A stretch of DNA of 64,000 bases. Origin: Maylandia zebra. Taxonomy: Eukaryota > Chordata > Actinopteri > Cichliformes > Cichlidae. Each line of letters opens with the position of its first letter. Within the stretch, counting starts at the first letter, position 1. A model generated the notes under the pieces. The model was not told where the DNA came from. It saw only the letters and a list, made by a program, of their open reading frames with translations, and ran no database searches. The position numbers and the translations under genes are program-made. Below, piece after piece: positions 50,887 to 63,831 of the stretch. The DNA is taken from NCBI RefSeq assembly GCF_041146795.1, contig NC_135167.1, positions 28,737,454 to 28,801,453 of the forward strand, in the 5' to 3' direction.

Positions 50887-53800
50887 TCATGATTGGCTCG
50901 AGGACAGGACACAAAACACAGGGTTGTGGTAACTGTAATATGATCTCAGAACACCTGAATATAGACATTTCTGTGGCTGAGAAATAAAAATGAGGTCAAG
51001 CAGGGTGTTCTTGTCTGTAGTGCCAGAAGTGATCAGCTGTGAATACCCTCTCGACTGAAACTGCTCCAGAATCTGTTTTCTTCCACTCTGCAACTGGTTC
51101 TCATTAAAATCTCCACACACAATTATTGGGTGACAGTCCATTATTTCAAGTGAATCTAAAAGACTTACCAGGTTTTGCATGAATGGTGTCAAACTGTAGT
51201 CAGGGGGTCTGTACACAACAGCAATGAGTGCAGGGAATGGAGCCTGAACCTTCAACACTAAAAACTCAAGATCAGTGACATTATGCAGATACTGTTTTAC
51301 CTGAACCTGAAAATGATTCCTCAAATACACAACAACTCCCCCACCACTTCTGCTGGCCATGTGAGGAAAGTTTGTGTAGGACACATGTCTGTTGCGTTTG
51401 AACATGGTGTAGCCGTCCAAATGAAGACTGTCTGCAACAAAGGAGCCTTGAAGGTGAGACTCAGTGAGACACAAAACATCTGCTAAACACATTTCATGAT
51501 GACTCTTGATGTCACTGATGTGAGATGGCAAACCCTCTGTATTGTGATGGATCAGTGTAAGAGTGTCAAGTCTGCTGGCTGTTTCTCTGACCTGAAGAAG
51601 AGGCATCATTTCCTCAACACTGGCTTGTCTCATGGTTTGGAGCGCTGCAGTTACCTCGGGATTGGCGTAAATCTTTTTCTCATCCAAGTCCTGCAAATAG
51701 AGTCCACTGAGAGACGTCACCCTGCTGAGAGCAACGTAAGCCATACCTGGTTCAAAAATGTTCTTCATTGAAACTACAGCTGTCTGTGTTGTAAGACCCT
51801 GAGTTTTGTGAATTGTGCAAGCGAATGCTAGCTTTACAGGAAACTGTCTGCGTACTGCTCCTTTAAACTTCAGACTCTCCTCTGCTCTCTCAATGTAAAC
51901 CAGATCATCAGAAGCTGCATTAGCACTGCGGTTGTGTCTCATAGGCTGCCGGTTGTCCATCCTGAGCCCCAGTTTAATTATGTGTCCATCATTTTCAGAT
52001 CTCACCACCTTTACCAGTATACCAAAAGCACCGTTGACCAAACCGTTTAGTGTGTCCAAGTTTCTGGTCAGCATGACTCGAGCTCCTTCAGCAACATTCA
52101 GAGTGTCAGGTAAATCATTTCTCCCACCTGTAAATGGTTTGTCTCTTCGTTCCATTCTGCCTGTACATTTATCCTTCTGGAAATCGTCTGCATTGATGAT
52201 TATGATGTTTGAATGAAGCTTCTTCAGGGTATCTGTGTTGTGGGATTCCACATTCTTGTTGGTGGCATAAATGTGTAAGACCTCAGTTGGACATTCTTCT
52301 GGTGCAGTCACAGCCTGTGACAACAAATCTCTGTCGCACTGAGAAAGCTCATCTGTCTTTTCTTTGACTCTAATCCTGTTCAGCATCTCTGCAAAGGCCA
52401 CATCATCTTTCTGACGCATGATCTCGGTTAGAGTGATCATCTGAAAATGTTCCTGCCATAGGTCAATCTGTTCTGGATCGTAAACACAGAGAGGTTTAGA
52501 CTGTCGCACTGGTGGCAGCTGGTAAAAATCTCCAACAGCTAAAACTGACATTCCACCAAAAGGTCTCTGAGTGCCTTTGATTTGTTTCAGTCTTGCATCC
52601 ACATAAGCAAAAAGGGGTTTTGAAACCATTGAAATCTCATCAATAACAATAATTTCAGCATTCATCAGCTCAGATCTGACTTCATCCAGTTGGTTACCAA
52701 GTCCTTGAATGGGTGGTTTCAGACTCCTGGGTAGTTTCAGTAGAGAATGTAATGTAGAGCCATTGATAGAAAAAGCTGCTGTACCGGTAAATGAAGTCAG
52801 TAAAACAGTTGGATTTGATATGTCAGCTTCTTCTGCATTAGCAGGCAGTCTGCTCAGGATCTTTGATGCTTCAGAGTGAATACACTTAATCAGATGTGAC
52901 TTTCCAGTTCCTGCACCACCATTGATATAGAAGAAAAATGGATCTGGGTTCAAACCACAAACTCGCTGAATACACCAGTCTCTTATGGCATAGAACACGC
53001 AGGCCTGCTTCTGGTTCAGATTCTGATACATTACACGTACCACGGCTGGATCTACTGCAGGTTGTTCTCTGATGGCTCTGATCTCTGTTACAGCATCAGA
53101 CTGACGACTGTAGTCGGGGACATTCTCCTGTTCGTTCTCATCATCAGAATGTCTCTCAGGAAGATTCTCATCACATTGCAGCCTCACAACTTCAGATTCA
53201 GGAGCAAGATTACACCATTCATCAATTACAACATCCCTATTTTGTTCAAACTCTTCCAGTGCACTCTCAATATCCTCAGAGTTCTTCTCATACTTGTCTT
53301 TATTTCTTTTCACAACCCTTTTCACAGACTCACTGTGGTCTGAACATGGAAGTGGTACAAAACCTGAGTTGTAGAAGGACTGATAGGTTTGGAACCCTTG
53401 TGGTTTCAGTTCCTGCTCTGATCTGTGTGGAAGGTAAAGTCTCAACAGTCGACCATAATATTGCTCAGGATCTTTTTCCTGTGAACAGTGGTAATATCTG
53501 ATTATAGCTGGTTTATCATTCTTTCGCCTTTGTACAAATCCAAGCTGGTTTAGAAGAGGAAGCACATCTTTTCCTTCATTTGGACCACTCACCAACCTGC
53601 ACAAGGCAGCAAAATCAGCCAGTGACATTTCCTCATATTCTGGGGTCTCAGGTCTGCATTTGTATTTATCACTCAAACTTGTCATCCAAATATTACAACT
53701 GTCGTGTGTTGTGCTTTCCAGGAAGCTCATGGGCCGACTCATTTTTACTGGGTTATCATCTGTTGGTACAAATACAACACTGCGGGAACATTTTTTCATT

Positions 53801-56800
53801 TTTAGGCCACAGACTCGAGTCACACACTCCTGTGCGCTGATTTCTCTCTTTTTTGAGTAAGCCTGCATCACAGCTCTCATTTCATCACACTCATTGACGG
53901 TGTTCTTATCAGAGTTGTCAATAACTGTCTTCAGGTATTCAGAGAGGCCAGATTCTTTCTTTGTTATATATTTACAGAGGTATTCTATACATGAATAGGC
54001 ATTCAAAATGAATGAGACATCTAAATTAGAGTTCCAGGCTTCAAGCAGGTCTGGGTTGTAATTGTTGATCCAACACTCATTTGGGTCACGTTTCAGAATC
54101 AGAGCTGTTTTCTTGTTTATGTCTTGGAGGCATTGTTCATACTCATTCATTGTCAAGTTGCATCGTGACAGAATCTGCTCTATGGTGAGGGAAGCAGCTT
54201 CAGGTTCCTTCAGCAGGTTCAACAAAGGTCTGAGTTTGGCTTTTGCAGCTTCAGTGTCTGAATCCTCATCCTGTCTCACAATCATTGTTCTTGTGGCTGG
54301 TGGTTTGGGAAACCCAAATCTACAACCAGAGTTCACACTCTTAAAGCATGTCTTTGTGTGGTTTTTGCTGTGCTTTTGTAGCTCAGTGACTTTTTTGTGT
54401 AGTTCAGGTTGTTTTTCTGGATCAGGGAGTTGAGCTGAGATGTATCTGTCAACAAAGTCACAGACAGTTTGGTCGTCATCCACATCTGCTTCTACCTTTT
54501 CTCGAATCCACAGCAACATGTGTATATGTGGACTACCTCTGTGCTGGAACTCAACTCTGTAAAAGTAATCAATGATCTCACCAAGGGGCTGTGCAGGAGA
54601 AAAAAGCAAATCTCTGAACAAAGCCTCAACACGTTTATCAAACATTCGCATGGTGGTTACTGGATTTGATCTTAGAATTTCACACTTTTCTGACCAGTCC
54701 AGGGCTTCAAAATCAACCTCTTCACCTTGCTGTCTCTTTATTGCTTGAATCACTTCAGGCCATCTCATCTCAGCAGCAGAGAAAGTGACAAAGAACTGAG
54801 GTGTTCCTATTTGGCGAACCATGCTGAATAGATCTCTGGTAGTTTTCTGCCAGTAAGCTGGAGTTCCTCTGAGTGGCTGCATAAATCTGATTGCATCTTT
54901 ATTTCTTACCAGCTTCTCTACTTCTGTCTTACTTTGTAACATTCCTGATGTGATTTTGCGTCCATCTTTGGTCATAGTTTTACCTTTCCTTAGCTGTATT
55001 GTCATGCTGGAATTAGCCAAGTGTATTTCAGTGACAAACTGTGAGAAAAACAGGTAATTTGTGTCTTTAGCAAATCTTGCATCAATGTTGAAAAGCCTTG
55101 ACTTGAAGTAAGCACTTGGTGTGAGTTTAAGACGTCTCTTTTCATCCAGTGTATTCTGACCAGTAGGAAACTGCACAGGAAATGCCATGGCTTCCAAATG
55201 AGGAGTTCTGAAGAAGCTAACAGGATTGTTTCTTTCTGCAGGAGCCACACAATATGTGTTATCAGTGAAACAGAGAATCTCTTCTGAAATGTCTACAGGC
55301 TGCAGACAACTTTCTAGAGCAAAACCTCCATTGTTCAAATCACTTTCTGGTTCATCTGGATTTTGTTCCTCTGGTTGTTCATCACAGGATTGCATATTAA
55401 TATCTTGGTCACTTTGAGACTCACTTTCACACAAAAGGGCATCTTTTTCATAGTTGTCAATTTCCATTAAATCTGCTTCATTATAATCATCACTTGCCAT
55501 GCTGGCTTCATCACTGCTGTCATCATCAGGTAACGTTGGATCACAAAGCAATGCATCATCTCTGATAATAATATCTGTGTACTGTGGATGAATTTGTTTC
55601 AGTTTACGCAGAGCTTGAATGAGTTTAGACCAGGTGACAGTCTGGAACAGCTGATGGCCTTTGTAGCACAGTCGTCTTTTCAGCTTTATCCTCATGATCT
55701 GTGATTGGCTTCTGATCCTCGGTAAACTGTCAACTGTTTGTTGGACCTCAGATGGTACACACACCACATTACCACGTATGAGTCTCTGTCTCCCCTTTGG
55801 AAGAGGAATAATCTTAGCAAATGGTATGCATTTGGCAATCAGATGTCTCTCCAGAATGTTGAGATCACAAAGTTCAGCTGGAATATCCTGCAGTTCTAAA
55901 CCATTAACAGCAGCAAGCCTGGGCATGCATCCACTTTTGAGGGAACTGTGACATGTGTGACAGATATACTCTTTTTTTCTCTCAACAGGAAAGCTGCAGT
56001 GATCATGACATGCTTCATCACACACATGAACAAATTTACCAGTTAGGCACTGATGAGCTACAGTCTGGTGTTTTGAGTAATTTTCTCTTTTGCAGATTTT
56101 TACCTGATTAGGAAAAGAAGCTTTTAGACAAACAGTACAAACATAAGATGGTGCTGACTTAATGTTTGATCTGAAACGAGATATGGCCTCATTCATTAAA
56201 GTGTTCTCTGGATGACACTGTAAAGTCTCAGCTGGTCGATGCATCTGGCGATATTTCCGTTTTATATTCATTGCACATCTGATATTATGTATCTGTCTGA
56301 AAGAAAAACCGTTCCAATATTTTACTCTCATTCGTTCTCTCATATTGTCCTTGTGTTGTTGCTGAAATTGTTTTTCTTCTCCATAACGCTTAGTCAGATA
56401 AGATCGTTTTTTCTGTTTAAAATCTTCGCTTTTTTTATATAGGTTATATACATATGACCTCATGTAAGCTTTATGTTTTTCTCTGAATTCAGCACAAGTT
56501 CTGTAATTTCTTCTTATACGTTCCTTCTGCTGTTCTCTAAACATAGGAAATTGTCTATAAGATTCTTTATATGTTTTTCTCATACGTTCCTTCTGCTTTT
56601 CTCGGAATAAAGAATCGTCTTTATACATCCTTATGACACATTCTCTTTTTTTCTCTCTTATTTTAGCACTTTCTCTATAGGTTCTTCTGAAATGTTCTCT
56701 CTGTTTCTCCTTATAGGTAGCATTTAATTTATACAGTTCATTTTTGTACATGCTCTTTTTCTGTCTGTGATCAGGATCATTACACTTCTTAGTTGAGTTT

Positions 56801-58341
56801 TTTTTCTTTGTCTTGAAGCTTTCATCAAACCTGTACATCTGCCTTTCTTTCGTCTTCTGATTTTCCTTTCTCTGTGGTAGCTTTTGTTGGGTCAATAATC
56901 TTCTCCTCATTTTTTGCCTTTCATGTTTACTATATTTCAGCAGTTTATCTGAGAGTTCCTGTGTTATCTTAGTTGAACTGGAGGCACTGTTTGAATCATT
57001 CTGAGGAACAGAATCTGATGTTACCTGAGTGTCTCTTACAGAAGATGCAGAGGTTTCTATTTCTAAATAATCAGAAGGACGATTGTTCAGCTCAGCAGCT
57101 GGCTCATTTGAATAATCCACTCTGGATGACATCACTTCAGTAGCTAAAGTGTCGGCCATAGTGTTCGGTGTCTGCTCAGTGGACTTTGGGGTTTCAAATT
57201 CAGGTTCATTTAAAGCTGGTGCTGGAACAGTTGTAGCTGTTTGTCTGTTTTCATCAGCATCTCTTTGGTCAGCAGCGTTTTCACTGTGAAACTCGATGGG
57301 CTGTAGCTCATAAGTGCAGCTTGGTGCGATGCTAAACATTCGGTACAAACGTTTGATCCTGTCAATCATGTCATTAAGACGTGTGAACTTCAACATAACT
57401 GCAGTTCCACCACTTACACTTAGCGACAATGGCATACCAGTAGACTTACGTGGGTGAGGGTCAAAATATGCATATTCACCTGAAGTCAGCCTGCTAACAG
57501 CGATGACTGTTCCTCCCATGACTAGCAAAGCATAGCGAAACTCTGAAGCCAAACGCTGTAGTCCCTGTTCAAGGCTCGGAAAGTGATCTGTACCATCAAA
57601 TGTACCGTAATGAGCAAACTGAGACATGTCGACTTGATACTCGTGTCTGCGGCTGGTAACAACTGAAGGAAGTTCATCGCAGGCTAGAAACACACTGTTC
57701 ACAAACCTCAGTCTGGCATCTGAATAGACGGCATGGCCTTTGTCCAACACACGGTTTAGATCTGCTCTGGTAATAAATTCATCCTCGTGTAAGAATGACA
57801 GGAAAACCAAACTGTTAGCCATGCATTGCTGATTCCGGTACTTTCCATACCTAGGAGAAGCCTGGCTTCGGGAAGCACAGACGCTACTCACTCGTGGACT
57901 TTCACTGTTTGTAACCTGTACATGAGACTGTACTGGAGCTTGTCCATCATGCTGTGTTTGTACAGTTAGCTGGGGTTCAGTCTGGATTACCTGCATAACT
58001 TCAGGCTCTGGGACAGACACTGAGGGAACACTTCTTTTTACCACATCTGCATAAGACACTGTGGCTGTCTCTCCATCATGCTGTGTTTGTACAGTTAGCT
58101 GGGGTTTAGTCTGGATTACCTGCATAACTCCAGGCTCTGGGACAGACACTGAGGGAACACTTCTCTTTACCACATCTGCATAAGACACTGTGGCTGTCTG
58201 AACACTGCTCTGCACTTCTGTGCTGGGAAAAGCTGAAACACACACCTTTACCTGCTCACTGCTCTGAGAAACATTCACCTGTTCTTTCTGCTTTTGCCAT
58301 CTAAGCTTCAAGGACTGCGACCTTTGACTTTTTCTTGGCAT
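50887..58341 (-). CDS. Helentron-type Helitron protein 2 (protease-like, Rep, PIF1 helicase, AP-endonuclease-like)
   Basis: Single open frame of 2484 codons from the ATG at 58341 (MPRK...). Upstream in-frame codons begin with TTG and were not used. Same layout as the gene at 27369-34715. The protease-like domain has Cys173, Asp294 and His296 ('YFDPHPR'). A basic repeat region lies at about 470-685 and a Cys/His region at about 730-890 ('VCTVC', 'ICHTCH'). The Rep domain has 'HRGSPHIH' (HIH 1272-1274) and Tyr1454/Tyr1458. The PIF1 helicase has 'GGAGTGKS' at 1808-1815. The C-terminal EEP domain runs from about 2262 to the end, with 'LTESH' and 'GDFNEN' (2410-2415). A 43-residue segment is tandemly duplicated at 49-91 and 92-134. 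All catalytic motifs are present and no break is seen, so it is a candidate autonomous element. It is clearly a paralogue of gene 1, but diverged, especially in the basic repeats and linkers. Confidence 0.95.
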   Translation of the reverse strand: MPRKSQRSQSLKLRWQKQKEQVNVSQSSEQVKVCVSAFPSTEVQSSVQTATVSYADVVKRSVPSVSVPEPGVMQVIQTKPQLTVQTQHDGETATVSYADVVKRSVPSVSVPEPEVMQVIQTEPQLTVQTQHDGQAPVQSHVQVTNSESPRVSSVCASRSQASPRYGKYRNQQCMANSLVFLSFLHEDEFITRADLNRVLDKGHAVYSDARLRFVNSVFLACDELPSVVTSRRHEYQVDMSQFAHYGTFDGTDHFPSLEQGLQRLASEFRYALLVMGGTVIAVSRLTSGEYAYFDPHPRKSTGMPLSLSVSGGTAVMLKFTRLNDMIDRIKRLYRMFSIAPSCTYELQPIEFHSENAADQRDADENRQTATTVPAPALNEPEFETPKSTEQTPNTMADTLATEVMSSRVDYSNEPAAELNNRPSDYLEIETSASSVRDTQVTSDSVPQNDSNSASSSTKITQELSDKLLKYSKHERQKMRRRLLTQQKLPQRKENQKTKERQMYRFDESFKTKKKNSTKKCNDPDHRQKKSMYKNELYKLNATYKEKQREHFRRTYRESAKIREKKRECVIRMYKDDSLFREKQKERMRKTYKESYRQFPMFREQQKERIRRNYRTCAEFREKHKAYMRSYVYNLYKKSEDFKQKKRSYLTKRYGEEKQFQQQHKDNMRERMRVKYWNGFSFRQIHNIRCAMNIKRKYRQMHRPAETLQCHPENTLMNEAISRFRSNIKSAPSYVCTVCLKASFPNQVKICKRENYSKHQTVAHQCLTGKFVHVCDEACHDHCSFPVERKKEYICHTCHSSLKSGCMPRLAAVNGLELQDIPAELCDLNILERHLIAKCIPFAKIIPLPKGRQRLIRGNVVCVPSEVQQTVDSLPRIRSQSQIMRIKLKRRLCYKGHQLFQTVTWSKLIQALRKLKQIHPQYTDIIIRDDALLCDPTLPDDDSSDEASMASDDYNEADLMEIDNYEKDALLCESESQSDQDINMQSCDEQPEEQNPDEPESDLNNGGFALESCLQPVDISEEILCFTDNTYCVAPAERNNPVSFFRTPHLEAMAFPVQFPTGQNTLDEKRRLKLTPSAYFKSRLFNIDARFAKDTNYLFFSQFVTEIHLANSSMTIQLRKGKTMTKDGRKITSGMLQSKTEVEKLVRNKDAIRFMQPLRGTPAYWQKTTRDLFSMVRQIGTPQFFVTFSAAEMRWPEVIQAIKRQQGEEVDFEALDWSEKCEILRSNPVTTMRMFDKRVEALFRDLLFSPAQPLGEIIDYFYRVEFQHRGSPHIHMLLWIREKVEADVDDDQTVCDFVDRYISAQLPDPEKQPELHKKVTELQKHSKNHTKTCFKSVNSGCRFGFPKPPATRTMIVRQDEDSDTEAAKAKLRPLLNLLKEPEAASLTIEQILSRCNLTMNEYEQCLQDINKKTALILKRDPNECWINNYNPDLLEAWNSNLDVSFILNAYSCIEYLCKYITKKESGLSEYLKTVIDNSDKNTVNECDEMRAVMQAYSKKREISAQECVTRVCGLKMKKCSRSVVFVPTDDNPVKMSRPMSFLESTTHDSCNIWMTSLSDKYKCRPETPEYEEMSLADFAALCRLVSGPNEGKDVLPLLNQLGFVQRRKNDKPAIIRYYHCSQEKDPEQYYGRLLRLYLPHRSEQELKPQGFQTYQSFYNSGFVPLPCSDHSESVKRVVKRNKDKYEKNSEDIESALEEFEQNRDVVIDEWCNLAPESEVVRLQCDENLPERHSDDENEQENVPDYSRQSDAVTEIRAIREQPAVDPAVVRVMYQNLNQKQACVFYAIRDWCIQRVCGLNPDPFFFYINGGAGTGKSHLIKCIHSEASKILSRLPANAEEADISNPTVLLTSFTGTAAFSINGSTLHSLLKLPRSLKPPIQGLGNQLDEVRSELMNAEIIVIDEISMVSKPLFAYVDARLKQIKGTQRPFGGMSVLAVGDFYQLPPVRQSKPLCVYDPEQIDLWQEHFQMITLTEIMRQKDDVAFAEMLNRIRVKEKTDELSQCDRDLLSQAVTAPEECPTEVLHIYATNKNVESHNTDTLKKLHSNIIIINADDFQKDKCTGRMERRDKPFTGGRNDLPDTLNVAEGARVMLTRNLDTLNGLVNGAFGILVKVVRSENDGHIIKLGLRMDNRQPMRHNRSANAASDDLVYIERAEESLKFKGAVRRQFPVKLAFACTIHKTQGLTTQTAVVSMKNIFEPGMAYVALSRVTSLSGLYLQDLDEKKIYANPEVTAALQTMRQASVEEMMPLLQVRETASRLDTLTLIHHNTEGLPSHISDIKSHHEMCLADVLCLTESHLQGSFVADSLHLDGYTMFKRNRHVSYTNFPHMASRSGGGVVVYLRNHFQVQVKQYLHNVTDLEFLVLKVQAPFPALIAVVYRPPDYSLTPFMQNLVSLLDSLEIMDCHPIIVCGDFNENQLQSGRKQILEQFQSRGYSQLITSGTTDKNTLLDLIFISQPQKCLYSGVLRSYYSYHNPVFCVLSSSQS
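57940..58200 (-). repeat. 129-bp in-frame tandem duplication inside Helitron gene 2
   Basis: Two copies offset by 129 bp ('catcatgctgtgtttgtaca' at about 57945 and 58074) encode two 43-residue repeats, each containing '[15 protein letters not shown]'. The near-identity means the duplication is recent. Confidence 0.9.
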
Positions 58342-58356
58342 TTTGCTGAAGTACAA

Positions 58357-59170
58357 TCTGGAGCTTATATGTGGTTATACACAAATATAAATAAAACTGA
58401 ACCTTGAAACACAGAAAAACTTATAACTCCTTAAGTTACTGTTAAATCTTAGAAATGTACTATTATACTATAAAATGTTTTTATGAATATATGAATAGAT
58501 GTTAAAAAGCTGATTTGTACTCCAAACTCAAAATAAAGGAAATTCAAAGTTCTCTGGAAACAATTTGGTGCGTTTTATTGTACCTCTTTTAGAAACGGGG
58601 TTTCTTCAGCTGGATGTTCTGCAGCAGTCAGGAAACAGGAAGTCTGGGTCCTCAGGCACTTCTCGATGACAATACTGACTGAATACTTACACTGAGTGAC
58701 AAAATGGGTTTGTCCTTAAATAATAATACTATAAACTTGCAGTCAAATGTTATAGCCAATGAAACAGACTAACAGACTGGATCTGATTTATTATTTATCT
58801 GAATGTATGTATTACAAAATAACCAGATTATCTTATTACAAATAAACTTATAAAAAGGTGATATTTTATACAATTGATCAAAGTAAGCCAAACTAGCAGT
58901 CCAAACTAAAGTCTAATGCAAAATTAAAATGACAAATGTAGGGCTGTGTAAGTAGTTTCTACTATAAGTTCTACTGTACTGTAATTCTACTACTGTATAT
59001 TCAACTTGTAATTTAAAGCAAAATGACTGAATGTGAGAGAGCTTAATGACAGGAAAGAAAGAGCAGTGAGAGCAGAGATCTCTCAGAATTCTGTAACAGA
59101 TAGATCAAGTTCTGGTAACTTGGATTTCTGAAAATTGGATTCTGAAAGGATTCTCAAAACTTGGATTCTC
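58357..59170. other. 5' flank of Helitron gene 2
   Basis: AT-rich. No promoter motif is convincing. Small 'cttggattct' repeats at about 59118-59170 lead into the 50-bp tandem array. Confidence 0.4.
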
Positions 59171-59683
59171 AAATTAGATAGAGCAGTAGAGATAGAGGGA
59201 TACAAGATGGAATGGCTTTCAAATTAGATAGAGCGGTAGGGATAGAGGGATACAAGATAGAATGGCTTTCAAATTAGATAGAGCAGTAGGGATAGAGGGA
59301 TACAAGATGGAATGGCTTTCAAATTAGATAGAGCGGTAGGGATAGAGGGATACAAGATAGAATGGCTTTCAAATTAGATAGAGCAGTAGAGATAGAGGGA
59401 TACAAGATGGAATGGCTTTCAAATTAGATAGAGCGGTAGGGATAGAGGGATACAAGATAGAATGGCTTTCAAATTAGATAGAGCGGTAGGGATAGAGGGA
59501 TACAAGATAGAATGGCTTTCAAATTAGATAGAGCGGTAGGGATAGAGGGATACAAGATAGAATGGCTTTCAAATTAGATAGAGCAGTAGGGATAGAGGGA
59601 TACAAGATAGAATGGCTTTCAAATTAGATAGAGCAGTAGGGATAGAGGGATACAAGATAGAATGGCTTTCAAATTAGATAGAG
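59171..59683. repeat. 50-bp tandem repeat, ten copies
   Basis: Each copy starts 'aaattagatagagcggtagg' and ends 'aatggctttc'. Ten full copies run from 59171 to 59670, with a partial eleventh. Variants (gcggt/gcagt, agatag/agatgg) alternate among copies. It sits about 0.8 kb upstream of Helitron gene 2. Confidence 0.95.
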
Positions 59684-59800
59684 TTGGGAGAGTGATAGGA
59701 TAGACAGAATTGCTTATAATGATAGAGAGAGAGAGAGGATCTTCTGCAGCAGGTCACCTGTAAGACACAAAAGGCATGGAATTAGTCATATTTCCAACAT
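59684..59800. other. Short spacer with GA repeat
   Basis: Contains 'gatagagagagagagaggat'. No gene. Confidence 0.5.
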
Positions 59801-60300
59801 GCTTGGATTTACCATATTCTTCAGACTATATGGCACACCTAAAATCCTGTCATTATCTCAAAAACACACAATGTGCCTAGCGTATCGATTCTGGTTATGC
59901 TTACTGACCTCAAACGGGATTTCTGTGGTACACAGCGCTCAAAATTCTGTCAAATATTTTAGTAAGACTTCGTAAGCTACAAAGCTGCGCTGCTTGATGT
60001 ATTGTCAGAGCATTATGGCTACCATAGTCAGGACCCTCGCAGAGTAATTCGTACGGTGCTTCAACATAACATTATGGTGTGTGTACAAGGACCTGGCACG
60101 TGCTAAGAGACATGCTTAAGAAGCAGATTTCAAACTGATCAACCCATGAAGAGTTTGATGGATTTGTGGATGAGGAATGAACTGAAAAAGTGAGTGTATT
60201 GTTCTGTATTTTATGTGTTACAACTGAACAGTGTTGAGAGTTGTTTGTGAATGACTTGAATAAAGTTTGACTTATCTGACTGTTTGTTTGGCTTAATCTG
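59801..60300. mobile_element. Probable DNA-transposon remnant
   Basis: The stretch from 'accatattcttcagactata' through 'aataaagtttgacttatctg' resembles a dispersed fish DNA-transposon family whose ends read 'ccgtattttc..ataaggcgc'. A related end occurs at 63832. Possibly pogo/Tigger-like. No intact transposase frame. Recognition is from memory. Confidence 0.4.
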
Positions 60301-61084
60301 CCTTAAAAACAGGCTTGTTTATTGACATTATGCCTTATAATCTCAAAAATACAATACATGTAGGGCTTTAAATACTAAAGACTTCTACAGTAAATTATTG
60401 GACTGAACAGAATGACAATGTTTAACAAATGATGGTGGAACTGTTATAAGGACATTTTTACATTCTATTAAAACAATAAACTAAGTCTATAAACTCAAAC
60501 TAAGACGTGCTGCTACAGTAACTTACTGTAAATATTAAATGGTCCAACAAAACCAACACACTGAGGTTACAGCACAGTTTCAGGTCACTCTGTATGAATT
60601 TTGGCAAAATGAGAAATTTGGAGACAGCTAGTTTCTACACAGCAGTTTCTACATATTTCAGTCACATTTGGGGCATGTTTGATGCACAGCAATAAGCACT
60701 ACACTAAATCTATAATAAACTTATCATAGCTGATATAAAGGCCTAATTAGCAAAATTTAGTATGATGATCATTTCTTTGTAGATCATTTCATGATAAAAA
60801 GAACAGAAGTGAGTGCTGTATCTGAGCTGTTGCATGTAAGATCTTTGCTGGACATTCCCACATTTCTTAAACAAACAAACATGACTTTCAGACAGTTCAT
60901 CTTTTGTAAATTAGGCCAGGATTATTTTCAAAAAACAGCCTTGATAAAAATATCAGGCCACTATAAAATGTCTTATGTTTTCATCCCACCTATACTTTGC
61001 AAGTCATTATGACAAATTACAAAAAGCAGTTTTTAGGCAGTGATTTAAGGGAAGAAGCTTTTGAAATCCACAATGCCCTACCAC
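60301..61084. other. Unassigned AT-rich sequence
   Basis: Only short frames such as 60791-61012 (plus), without any recognisable motif. Confidence 0.4.
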
Positions 61085-61475
61085 CAGTGGTCTCAAACTC
61101 TGGTCCTTAAGGCCTGGTGTCCAGAAACTTTTCTATGTGTCCCTGTTGCAACACACCTGAATAACATTAGTAGGTCATTAGCAAAACTCTACAGAACCTG
61201 ACTGCATGCTGAGGTGGTAATTCAGGAATTTGATTCATGTTATAGCAGCTCATGAGTGAATGAACATGATGCAATGAAAGTACTTTTAGAAGTACATTTT
61301 TCCAAACACTTAAATTACTTACATTTGAGTAGTCTTAGGGGATGCCACTTCAGCACACAGTCAAATTCTATACTCTCACTAATGACCTACAAATGTTATT
61401 CAGGTGTTTTGTAACAGGGACACGTGGAAAAGCTTCAGGACACCGGCACTTGAAGAGTGGAGTTTGAGACCCCTG
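61085..61475. mobile_element. hAT-type MITE
   Basis: A 391-bp element with long imperfect terminal inverted repeats. The left end is 'cagtggtctcaaactctggt' and the right end, read inverted, 'caggggtctcaaactccact'. Similarity extends about 100 bp inward ('cacctgaataacatt', 'gtaggtcatta'). CAG-GGT ends are typical of hAT families common in fish. Flanking target duplications are not clear, and there is no coding capacity. Confidence 0.75.
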
Positions 61476-63159
61476 TCCTATGTGAATATTTAATTGTCCC
61501 TAAACTGCTAGTCGTGAGCTGCTCTAATGTGAAACAAACACATATAGTTCTGTAAAGGTTTACAAAGAGACTACTAAGGATCTGGAGACCTCAGAAAACA
61601 GAAACCCTCCCAGATGTTGTAGCTGAACATGCAAAAACAAGTTGCCTAATAATATCTCGATGATAACCAAGAGCTGTGCTGACTAACTGCACTAAACTGA
61701 ATCATCTATAGTGAGAGAAAAACACCAGCATTAAAGTCAAACATGGTGCTGTTACTGTGATGTCCCAGAGTTCCTTTACTACTTCAGGACCTACATCAAC
61801 TCATCAGGTCCTGGGCTTAAGTTTAATCACACTTAGGATCTGAAGCACACAAGCAAGTCCAATTGAATGAATGAAACAAAACACATGGTGTAAACTAATC
61901 AGTCTGGACTTTAATGAAATTAAGATACTTGGCATGACTTGAAAACCCTATATTGGGCCTTAATTAAGACTTTTTTCTTTTCTTTTTTTGCCTGTCCTGT
62001 TTGGATCTAATTATGACAATTCTGAAATTATAGTGGACCAAAATCAACCAGTGATGTAAATCAGTCATTACCAGTTACTGTAAATGCTTGATGGTAATTG
62101 TTGCTATCAGGGCATCCACAGCTGGGTATTAGAGACCAACATGTTTTTACATTAGACCAGGTTGTTCTGGTTCAAAAATGAAATCATCACTTTAAAACTG
62201 CTTTTTGTATTTATCCAGGTCATCCTTGTTAGATGATTTGAAACATGTGAAAAAAGCATAAACAAAATAAATCTGCAAGGAAGAAAGACCTTTCTCAGCA
62301 CTGTACCGCAGACAAAACCTTTACTTACCAGACTTGCGACGATCAGATCAGTATCCTAGAGAAAGGAAACAACACATCAGATCACTGTTTAATGACTTAC
62401 ACTGTTGAACCTCTTCGCACACAATCCAATTTACTGTGACATGAAATAACTAGTAAAATCCTCAATTTCTTCAAGCCTTTATGAACTCACTGTAGTCTAA
62501 AGAGGACAAACTTCAGTTACAGAGTCTCACATGGTGATAACATGTGTAATAAAGGCATGCATACTACAGAAGTGCAAAAAAGAGGCACCAATATTTGTTG
62601 GTACAGATTATGGCTTTTTAGCTCCATCATTTTCTATCACAAGTCAGTGCTTAATAAAGTGTGAAAAAACCACAACTGTTAGAATCAACGGAAAACCTCA
62701 TTAGGTTTTAGTTCTGATCTGAATATGTAAATCCTAAAATACATGTAAATTCTGACATGTTATAGTAACAACAGTGGCACACCATTTTTGCAATTACAAA
62801 AATTATAATAAAGAGTCCTTCCATTGTACCTGTTGGCAGGAATCTTTTTGTATTTTTCAATATTTCCCTTTTATATAAAATTTTAAACACATTGTATCAA
62901 GCAAATTATTAAGAAACTGATTTAAACTTATTGTATATAAATTACACACAGGCTTTAACATACACAACATTGCCTACTCACAACTCTGGTTCTCTTAGTC
63001 TTTTATTATTGCTTAAATGTTTAACGTACCACTTCTGTTCACTCAGGCAAAAATACTTCTATAGTGGTCTGACTTTAATGTAATACATAAGCAGAATATG
63101 AGTGAAGATATAAATCAACAACTGTGGTGCTCTGCTACGTAAATCCACAAACAAACGGA
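61476..63159. other. Unassigned AT-rich sequence
   Basis: No gene, RNA or known repeat supported. Only short frames occur. Confidence 0.4.
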
Positions 63160-63197
63160 GAACACAAACAACTGTATAAAAACAGTTGTTTGTGTTC
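63160..63197. repeat. Perfect 16-bp inverted repeat with 6-nt loop
   Basis: Arms 63160-63175 and 63182-63197 are exactly complementary around 'ataaaa'. Confidence 0.9.
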
Positions 63198-63831
63198 AAA
63201 CATAAAAATCAGACACAAATGGCCTGTTAAACTTCAGGGACAGTCAGAGGTCATGTGTGGGGCCTTTGCTGCTACAAGGTATAAATTCTGACCATTTGTT
63301 TTTGCCCATCAATAAATGGTAATGTCACAAAAACCAAACTACGTTAGGTAAGTTGCTAAACATGTTACACAGTGACAATGTCATATTACTGCAGTTACAA
63401 TTGCTGCTTACTTACCAGCAAACGCAAAACCAAAGTTCTGTTTCACTCTGTAACAAAAGAACAAAAATACAGAATCAGACAACTGAAATCAGCATCAGAG
63501 TCAATACTGCATCACAATCTATAGTGAAAAAAAAAATCTGTTAAATTCTTTGTTTACAACAGCTTTACTATAAACACCCCATCTTCTCTTTCTGCACCTT
63601 ATTAAAGATTTCTGTCTTTATTAAGGTGATGTGTCGTTTTATCAATCTGCAATAAGCCACAGAAATTCCTCATTAACGTAAAGCTCTAATACTTTGGTGC
63701 CATTACATAGCACATCAGATACCACAAGCAAGGATTTGCTCGCACTGCACACTTGATCAAATGATAACATCACAGTTTCAAAGCATGCAACAATCACAAA
63801 TAATACTTGATACTATAAATGCTTGATGGTA
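63198..63831. other. Unassigned AT-rich sequence
   Basis: No supported feature. Confidence 0.4.

Noticed and set aside
8705-58341. Direct proof that the two Helitrons mobilise the A and B units
   Set aside because: I could not find the A/B end motifs at the flanks of either Helitron gene, so the link stays a hypothesis.
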